Below, one piece after another: positions 1 through 5,800 of a DNA stretch of 7,443 nt (its first letter is position 1; every line of letters begins with the position of its first letter). Source of the DNA: JABMMZ01 sp044373665 (GTDB lineage: Bacteria; Bacteroidota; Bacteroidia; NS11-12g; UBA955). The DNA lies in contig JBIPNH010000114.1 in assembly GCA_044373665.1 (NCBI GenBank), positions 1-7,443 on the forward strand, given 5' to 3'. The notes under the pieces were generated by a model. That model was not told the origin of the DNA, ran no database searches, and worked only from the letters and a program-made list of their open reading frames with translations. A program made the translations under genes and the position numbers.

Positions 1-11
1 TATTTTACACT

Positions 12-19
12 TATATTTG
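12..19 (+). promoter_or_regulatory. Bacteroidota-type -7 promoter element for the riboswitch-receptor transcript
   Basis: The bases TATATTTG match the Bacteroidota housekeeping -7 consensus TAnnTTTG exactly. A start site a few bases downstream would fall at about 24-27, which is where the first stem of the TPP aptamer begins at 25, so promoter and aptamer positions support each other. The matching -33 TTTG element would lie about 19-21 bases upstream, outside the window, so only half the promoter can be seen. Exact 8-base matches also arise by chance in AT-rich DNA; the position is what makes this one credible. Confidence 0.6.
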
Positions 20-24
20 CAGCA

Positions 25-114
25 TGTTTTGGGGTGCTCTTGTATGTGAAAATACAAAGCTGAGATGATACCCACTGTACTTGGATAAGCGTAATAGCTG
101 CGTCAAGGAAAACA
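25..114 (+). promoter_or_regulatory. TPP riboswitch aptamer (THI element)
   Basis: This is a cis-acting RNA that binds thiamine pyrophosphate and normally lowers expression of the downstream gene when TPP is plentiful. The conserved blocks are present in order: GGGGTGC at 31-37, GCTGAGATGATACCC at 59-73, and GCG followed by AAGGAA at 100-110. The secondary structure also closes. P1 pairs 25-30 with 109-114. P2 pairs GGGT 32-35 with ACCC 70-73. P3 pairs 39-45 with 52-59, leaving A56 bulged and a six-base loop. P4 pairs CTTG 80-83 with CAAG 104-107, followed by the expected GAT joining segment at 84-86. P5 pairs 88-90 with 97-99 around a six-base loop. CTGAGA (60-65) is the part that recognises the pyrimidine ring; the GCG at 100-102 belongs to the pyrophosphate-sensing arm. 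The bottom pair of P5 would be A87-G100 rather than the usual C-G, an oddity. Identification as the TPP class is firm; exact outer boundaries are approximate. Confidence 0.93.
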
Positions 115-181
115 AACAGAATGGTTAGTGCTTATTATTTAGCATCAACAGCATTCCAAAACTATTTATTCAAAAATATAC
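115..181 (+). promoter_or_regulatory. Leader between TPP aptamer and receptor start (expression platform, mechanism unresolved)
   Basis: This 67-base stretch should hold the switch that couples TPP binding to expression. A weak hairpin can be drawn between AGTGCT (127-132) and AGCATT (150-155), with one G-T pair and a loop of 17. A competing helix pairs GAATG (119-123) with CATTC (152-156). Neither is followed by a run of T, so a classical intrinsic terminator is not seen. The bases just before the ATG at 182 are A/T-rich without a Shine-Dalgarno sequence, as is usual in Bacteroidota. Control of translation, or termination of a less typical kind, are both possible. Confidence 0.45.
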
Positions 182-2626
182 ATGAAAAAAATAGTTTTAA
201 TGCTCGCCATCTTTCTGATTAATGTCGTTTTATTCGCTCAAAAGTCAGAAAAAGTTAATGTCGTTTTTAACGTTCTTCAATCCGATTCCAATGTAATTGA
301 AAATGCAACTGTGCTTTTGTTGCCAACTTCTGGAAAGGACCGTTATTATGCACAGTCGTCACAATCAGTGAAATTGCCCGTGGGGCAGTATCTTGTTAAA
401 TTGTATGCCTTAGGTTATTATGATTCAACTTATTCGATAAATATTAACCAATCGGGACGATACAATATAGTGTTAAGAGAAAATTTAGCAGAACAACCCG
501 GTTTTATTTTAAGGGCAATTTCTGCACCTGCAAAGTCGGGGTTTGTTTACACTAAATTGAGTGCAAAACAACTGAATGAAAGAAATTTGGGTCAAGATTT
601 TACTTACCTTGTTTCACAAACACCTTCAGCGTTCTCGACGAGTGACGCAGGAAATGGAATAGGGTATACAGGATTAAGAATAAGAGGGGCAGATGGAACA
701 CGTATTAATGTAAATATAAATGGGGTTCCTATTAATGATGCCGAAAGTCATGGCGTGTTTTGGGTTAATATGCCCGACTTGGCAAGTTCAACATCGAGTG
801 TGCAGGTTCAAAGAGGTGTTGGTTCAAGTACCAATGGAATTGGTGCATTTGGGGCAAATATTAATATCTCTAATATTGAACAAAATACACAGCCTTTTTT
901 ACATGTAAACCAATCCGTTGGGTCGTTTAATACCAGTAAAACAAGTTTAATGTTTGGAACAGGGACTATCAATAACTTTACTTTTTCAGGTCGATTGTCA
1001 AAACTGAAAAGTGATGGCTATATCGACCGTGCCTCATCAGATTTGAGTGCCTTTCAATTTAATTTAGCCTACAGTAAAAAACAGATGCAATTGCATTTTG
1101 TAAGTTTTGGAGGCAAAGAAAAAACCTATCAGTCGTGGTATGGTACACCAGAAAGCAGGGTCAATGGTGATGTACAAGGGATGAATGACTTTGCCGATAG
1201 AAATGGTTTGGACGAAGCCGAAAGAACAAGGTTGTTAAACAGTAGTAGAACCTATAACAATTATACCTATCCCAATCAAACAGACAATTATTGGCAAAAC
1301 CACCACCAACTTCATTTCTTATATGATATTAAACCACACCTTAAGTTAAAAGCAACCTTCTTTTTAACAACAGGTAAGGGTTATTATGAGGAATTCAAGG
1401 CGGGAGAGTCCTTTTCAAAATATGGTGTGAATGATTTGGTTCTTAATAATGATACTTTTAATTCAAGTGATTTGATTCGTCAAAGATGGTTGGATAACTT
1501 GTTTTATGGCAATTTTACAAGTTTGTCGTATCAAAAGAACAAATTAGGGGTTGATGTGGGTGTCAATGTATCGCGATATGATGGAAAACATTTTGGAGAT
1601 GTTATTTGGGCCGAATTTGGACAAGCCTTTGGAAATAAATACAGGTATTATAACAATTCAAGTTTAAAGGAGGAGTTTAACAGTTTTGTAAAAGCCAATT
1701 ATCAAATAAGCAAAAAACTCAAAGTAGAGGGAGAGATACAAGCGAGGTTGATTCAATATCAATCAAAAGGGGTTGACAATTACCTAAAGAATATTGGTTT
1801 TAATGAAAAATACAATTTCATAAATCCCAAGTTAGCCGCTGTTTATGATATAAATAAGTATTCTCATGTCTATTCAAGTTATAGTGTTGCGAATAGAGAA
1901 CCAGTTAGAAGTGATTTTACAGACCATTTAAGGTTGATTATACCAAAGCATGAGAACTTAAGAGATTTAGAGTTAGGATATATCTATACAAAGAAGAATA
2001 GATTCTTTCAAATTAACTTATACCAGATGGATTACAGAAATCAGTTGATATTAACAGGGCAGTTAAACGATGTAGGAGCAAGTTTAAGAACAAATGTGCC
2101 AGAGAGCTATAGAAGAGGAGTGGAGTTGTTAGGGAAAGTAGAAATGATTAAAAAGGTTTGGTTTGAGGGTAATGTATCATTCAGTGATAACAGGATTAAA
2201 AAGTTTACCGATGTGTATTATGATTATTTAGATTTTTCGGAAGTAAGAACAGAATACACTAATACGCCTATAGCCTATTCTCCTAATGTGATTTTATTTG
2301 GGTCGATTACAGACAAGCATGTAAAAGATTGTCAAATGACATTGTCATATAAATATGTAGGGAAACAATATTTAGATAACACAGGAAACAGTAACCATAT
2401 AATTAAGCCATTTGGCTTGTTCGACTTTGTTGCACAGAAGCAGGTAAAAGTAAAGGGAGTAAATTCACTCAGTTTAAAGCTTATGGTAAACAACCTATTA
2501 GGTGTTAAATACAGCAACAATGGTTACACCTTCAAATATGCCTACAGTGGTACCTTGGTCGAGGAGCGATTTTTTTATCCGCAAGCTTTGAGAAATTTTT
2601 TGATTGGGCTAGAATTTAAACTATAA
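182..2626 (+). CDS. TonB-dependent outer-membrane receptor, probably for thiamine or a related compound
   Basis: The 814-residue product is a complete TonB-dependent transporter, a 22-strand outer-membrane barrel with an internal plug that imports scarce ligands using energy passed on by TonB-ExbB-ExbD. The signal peptide runs to about residue 19, with cleavage likely at FA|Q. Residues about 25-100 form a carboxypeptidase-regulatory-like beta-sandwich typical of Bacteroidota receptors. The TonB-contact region should lie near 106-125, and the plug covers about 126-230. Plug landmarks are GLRIRGADGTRINVNINGVP (164-183), SHGVFWVNMPDL (189-200) and QVQRGVGSSTNG (208-219). The rest is barrel, ending in a phenylalanine-rich final strand (FLIGLEFKL), so the protein is not truncated. 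No SusD partner gene follows within the window, which argues against a SusC-type glycan importer. A TPP aptamer in its leader points to thiamine, its phosphates or a precursor; TPP-controlled receptors are known in Bacteroidota (the OMthi type of Bacteroides). Receptor class is certain from sequence; the ligand is inference from regulation. The start at 182 is the first in-frame ATG giving a proper signal peptide. Confidence 0.93.
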   Translation: MKKIVLMLAIFLINVVLFAQKSEKVNVVFNVLQSDSNVIENATVLLLPTSGKDRYYAQSSQSVKLPVGQYLVKLYALGYYDSTYSININQSGRYNIVLRENLAEQPGFILRAISAPAKSGFVYTKLSAKQLNERNLGQDFTYLVSQTPSAFSTSDAGNGIGYTGLRIRGADGTRINVNINGVPINDAESHGVFWVNMPDLASSTSSVQVQRGVGSSTNGIGAFGANINISNIEQNTQPFLHVNQSVGSFNTSKTSLMFGTGTINNFTFSGRLSKLKSDGYIDRASSDLSAFQFNLAYSKKQMQLHFVSFGGKEKTYQSWYGTPESRVNGDVQGMNDFADRNGLDEAERTRLLNSSRTYNNYTYPNQTDNYWQNHHQLHFLYDIKPHLKLKATFFLTTGKGYYEEFKAGESFSKYGVNDLVLNNDTFNSSDLIRQRWLDNLFYGNFTSLSYQKNKLGVDVGVNVSRYDGKHFGDVIWAEFGQAFGNKYRYYNNSSLKEEFNSFVKANYQISKKLKVEGEIQARLIQYQSKGVDNYLKNIGFNEKYNFINPKLAAVYDINKYSHVYSSYSVANREPVRSDFTDHLRLIIPKHENLRDLELGYIYTKKNRFFQINLYQMDYRNQLILTGQLNDVGASLRTNVPESYRRGVELLGKVEMIKKVWFEGNVSFSDNRIKKFTDVYYDYLDFSEVRTEYTNTPIAYSPNVILFGSITDKHVKDCQMTLSYKYVGKQYLDNTGNSNHIIKPFGLFDFVAQKQVKVKGVNSLSLKLMVNNLLGVKYSNNGYTFKYAYSGTLVEERFFYPQALRNFLIGLEFKL

Positions 2627-2645
2627 TTTTGTTTAAGTAATTTTG
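2599..2645 (+). promoter_or_regulatory. Candidate tandem promoters for the PKD-repeat gene
   Basis: Two identical -7-like octamers, TAATTTTG, lie at 2624-2631 and 2638-2645, overlapping and just after the receptor stop codon. Both match TAnnTTTG exactly. The first has a TTTG at 2599-2602, 21 bases upstream, an acceptable -33 spacing. The second has only TTTA at 2615-2618, with 19 bases between. Transcription from here would give a leader of roughly 160-180 bases before the ATG at 2815 and would cross the A/T tract at 2722-2762. A weaker octamer with one mismatch (TAATTTAG, 2788-2795) lies nearer the gene but lacks a -33 partner. Chance matches are frequent in such AT-rich DNA. Confidence 0.35.
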
Positions 2646-2707
2646 CAAAAAGATAAACAAGTGTAGGTTGGTTGTGTTGTTTTTGGTCAATTTGGGGTAT
2701 TTAAGTT

Positions 2708-2759
2708 CTTTAAAATAAAGCAATTAAAAATTTTTAAAATTTTTTTTTAATTTTTTTTT
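2708..2759 (+). terminator. A/T-only hairpin and T-run tract, possible weak terminator
   Basis: From 2722 to 2762 every base is A or T. AATTAAAAA (2722-2730) is the exact reverse complement of TTTTTAATT (2744-2752), and seven T follow at 2753-2759, giving a hairpin plus T-run layout. A small hairpin CTTTA-AAA-TAAAG (2708-2720) sits just before it. A stem without G or C would be unstable, so termination of the receptor transcript here is only possible. The tract could instead be a flexible or bent A/T-rich element upstream of the next gene. It contains two nine-base T runs, 2740-2748 and 2751-2759. Confidence 0.25.
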
Positions 2760-2814
2760 AATCATAGTTATTTATTGAAATCATGTCTAATTTAGATATA
2801 GATAATAAAATGCT

Positions 2815-5800
2815 ATGGCAAAAAAATTTAGTTCAGTTTTAGTCGCTTTAGTGACGTTTTTAGTAGTAAGTACAAGTACTTACGCCTGTTCAGTCACTCC
2901 TAATTTCACCTATGTAGTATCAAATACTTGCGGGTTACCCAACGTGCTTAGTATTAAAAACACATCTACAGGTACGTTTAACACCTCTGCTAAGTATTGG
3001 TGGAAGGTTAATGGCAAAACAATAGATACGACTTTGGGTCTTGATTCTATTGAAGTGTTATTAAAGAAAACCGGCGCCAACACTATTAAGTTGTTCGTTA
3101 GAGACTCTTCAGGATGTGTGGATTCTACCAGTGCAAGTACGGTTACTGTAACCACTAATGCGAAGACAATCATCGACCAAAGTACATTTGGGTCACACTC
3201 GCCACAATGGGTGAATTGTTTAATGTTTCAGAACGATCCTGATACATTCCGTATCAAGTTCTCCTCTGCGGACACATTAAAGCAATTGCGTATTATATGG
3301 GGTGATGGAAATGTCGATACTTCATTTAGCAATTTAGCACCCAATACTATCAAACAACATTTGTATCGTTCACTTGGCTCATTTGAAGTTAAAATTGTAA
3401 CTACTAATGGTAATTGTATCGACACGGTTTATGGAACAATAGTAAACCAAAGAATCCCAACAGCGGGTATCATCGGACCACCATCTGGAAACAACAGAGG
3501 GTGTGTTCCGCACCAATTAAGAATTGTTAATAATTCTTATAATATCTCCAACTTAACACAGTTTTTATTAGAATGGGGTGATGGGGAATCACAAAACTTA
3601 CCTTACACAGCTAGCAATGACACCATTTATCACACTTACACTAAAGGGATGTGCGGTGGTGTTATTAAGTTGACAGCAAGGAATGTTTGTGGTTCTTCGT
3701 TTACCACATGGAATCCAGTTGACATTAGCGACAAAGACAAAGCTTTATGGGCTGTGGATGTTACATGTGATCCTACTAAAAGCCATTTGTTTCACAATTT
3801 ATCGAATGATAAATATTGTTTAATGCCAGATTTGAAAGAATATTTCTGGAATTTTGGTGATGGCACTACAATCGGTTGGACTACAAGTAAAGCATCTCAA
3901 AACCACAAATATGCTAAAGAAGGTGATTATACTATTACTTTAATTGCTAAAAATGCTTGTGGTGTTGATACATTCAAAAATAAAATCAGTGTTTTTTACA
4001 ATCCTAAAGCCTTATTCTCATTTAACCAAGACAGAGGTTGTAATCCATTAAGTGTTACATTAAAAGATACTTCTAAAGGAAGAGGGATTACTAGAGAATG
4101 GAAAGTTACTGAAGGGACTTCAACTTATACTTTCAAAGATTCTATCTTAAATTATACCTTTACTAAAGTAGGTACACATTCAATTTCATTGAGAGTAAGT
4201 AACAAGTGCGGACAATCTACATTAAGCAAAAATTTTAGAGTAAATGGCAAGCCTAAAGCACAATTTGCATCAATAGCAAGTGGTTGTACTCCTTTAAAGG
4301 TTTCATTTACCAATACTACTAATTCTTATTTTGTTAATCCAACTTATTCTTGGAATTTTGGAGACAATACGACAAGCACTCAAAAAAATCCTGCCTCTAA
4401 AGTTTATACAACACCTGGAAATTATGAAGTCGTTCTTGTTGTAAACGATTCTTGTGGAACCGATACATTCAAAAGAACTTTCACAGTGTATGGATTGCCT
4501 GTTGCTAGTTTTACAGCCGATACAGCCTCTTGTACTTTTGATTCTATCTCTTTTGTTAACCAATCTATTAACAGTAATGTATTCAAATGGAACATGGGTG
4601 ATAATCAAACCTTCCAAACTTCTAATTTGAATACATTAAAATATGCTTACAAAACAACAGGAACTTTTACTGTTCGTTTAATTTCTGGAACAGGCAATGG
4701 ATGCGCTGATACTGCTTTCCAATCTGTAAAAATCAAACCGGGAGCAAAAGCTGTTTTTAATATTAATAAATTATATGCCTGTGCACCTGCTTCTTTCATA
4801 ATAACAAACTCATCTTTGTATAGCAGTTCGAATACTTGGTATTTAAATGATTCATTGTTGTCTAAAACGGCCTCTATTAATGATATATTATTATCTAATG
4901 ATACTTCAATAGCTCGTTTGAAACTAATCGTTACAAGTGCTTCTTCTTGTCAATCTGATACTTTAGAAAAAGTATTTTTTACGCCTGCTAATCCTGTAGC
5001 GGCTATCAATAACTTAGACTCTGGTTGCGGTGTTTTGCGTGTTAATTTTGTTAATGGAACTACATTCGCAAATCAATACAAATGGACGCTTGGTAATGGA
5101 CAAACCTCTACTTTGAAAAATCCATCTGTTAATTATGCGGCTTCTTTAACCAATGATACTCTTTATAATGTTCAATTAAGCGTTAAAAACTGGGTGGGTT
5201 GTGCGGACACTACCTCTACTAAAGTGAAAGTGTTTGCAGCTCCTAAAGCTATTTTTGTTGCAGACAAAACCGTTGGTTGTGGTCCATTGAATGTTTCATT
5301 TTCCAATAATTCAATTACCAATAATGATAAACCAACTAGCTCATTGAGTTATTTATGGCAAATTAACCAAACTCAATCTACTCAAAAAGATTTGCAACAT
5401 GTATTTGTAGCTTCTAATACAGTTGATTCTGTGTATTCTGTAGTTTTAAAAGTAACTTCTCAAAACGGATGTGTTAATTCTGCAAACAGAACCATTACAG
5501 TTCGTCCTAATCCAAATGTAAAATTCACTTTGAATAAAGACAAAGCTTGTTATGAATTAAAAACATCAACGCTTAACTTGTCTAAACCGGGAAACAACGG
5601 AAACATTACTTCAATGACCTTTAATTGGAACTTTGGAAATGGTTCAACCGCCAACAGCTTGAACTCTAATGTTAATTTTAAATCTTCGGTAAGACGTGAT
5701 ACTTCTTATAAAATAACTTTAATTGGAAAAAATCAATACAATTGTGTAGATACTGCCATTGGATACGCCTATGTTTATGCTAAACCGGTTGCAACTTTTG

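Noticed and set aside
121..222. Short frame of 33 codons starting inside the riboswitch leader and overlapping the receptor start
   Set aside because: It has no ribosome-binding signal, no recognisable sequence, and is in a different frame from the receptor. A frame this short is expected by chance; it could be a leader ORF but nothing supports it.
720..908. 62-codon frame on the + strand inside the receptor gene
   Set aside because: It lies wholly within the conserved plug region of the TonB-dependent receptor in another frame, so it is a shadow of that gene.
2332..2520. 62-codon frame on the - strand inside the receptor gene
   Set aside because: It is antisense to barrel-encoding sequence, with no conserved features and no promoter seen.
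182..2626. SusC-like polysaccharide receptor
   Set aside because: No SusD-like lipoprotein gene follows; the next gene is a PKD-repeat protein. The TPP aptamer also points to a vitamin ligand rather than a glycan.
2641..2650. TTTTGCAAAA palindrome as operator or terminator stem
   Set aside because: It is a ten-base palindrome with no loop, of a kind common in AT-rich DNA, and no T-run follows it.
2881..2892. Lipoprotein signal at C25 of the PKD-repeat protein
   Set aside because: The residues before the cysteine are T-Y-A, which do not fit a lipobox; an ordinary signal peptidase I site after A24 fits better.
2910..3425. Two minus-strand frames (2910-3173 and 3228-3425)
   Set aside because: Both are antisense shadows of the PKD-repeat gene, whose sense frame has a signal peptide and repeat motifs.
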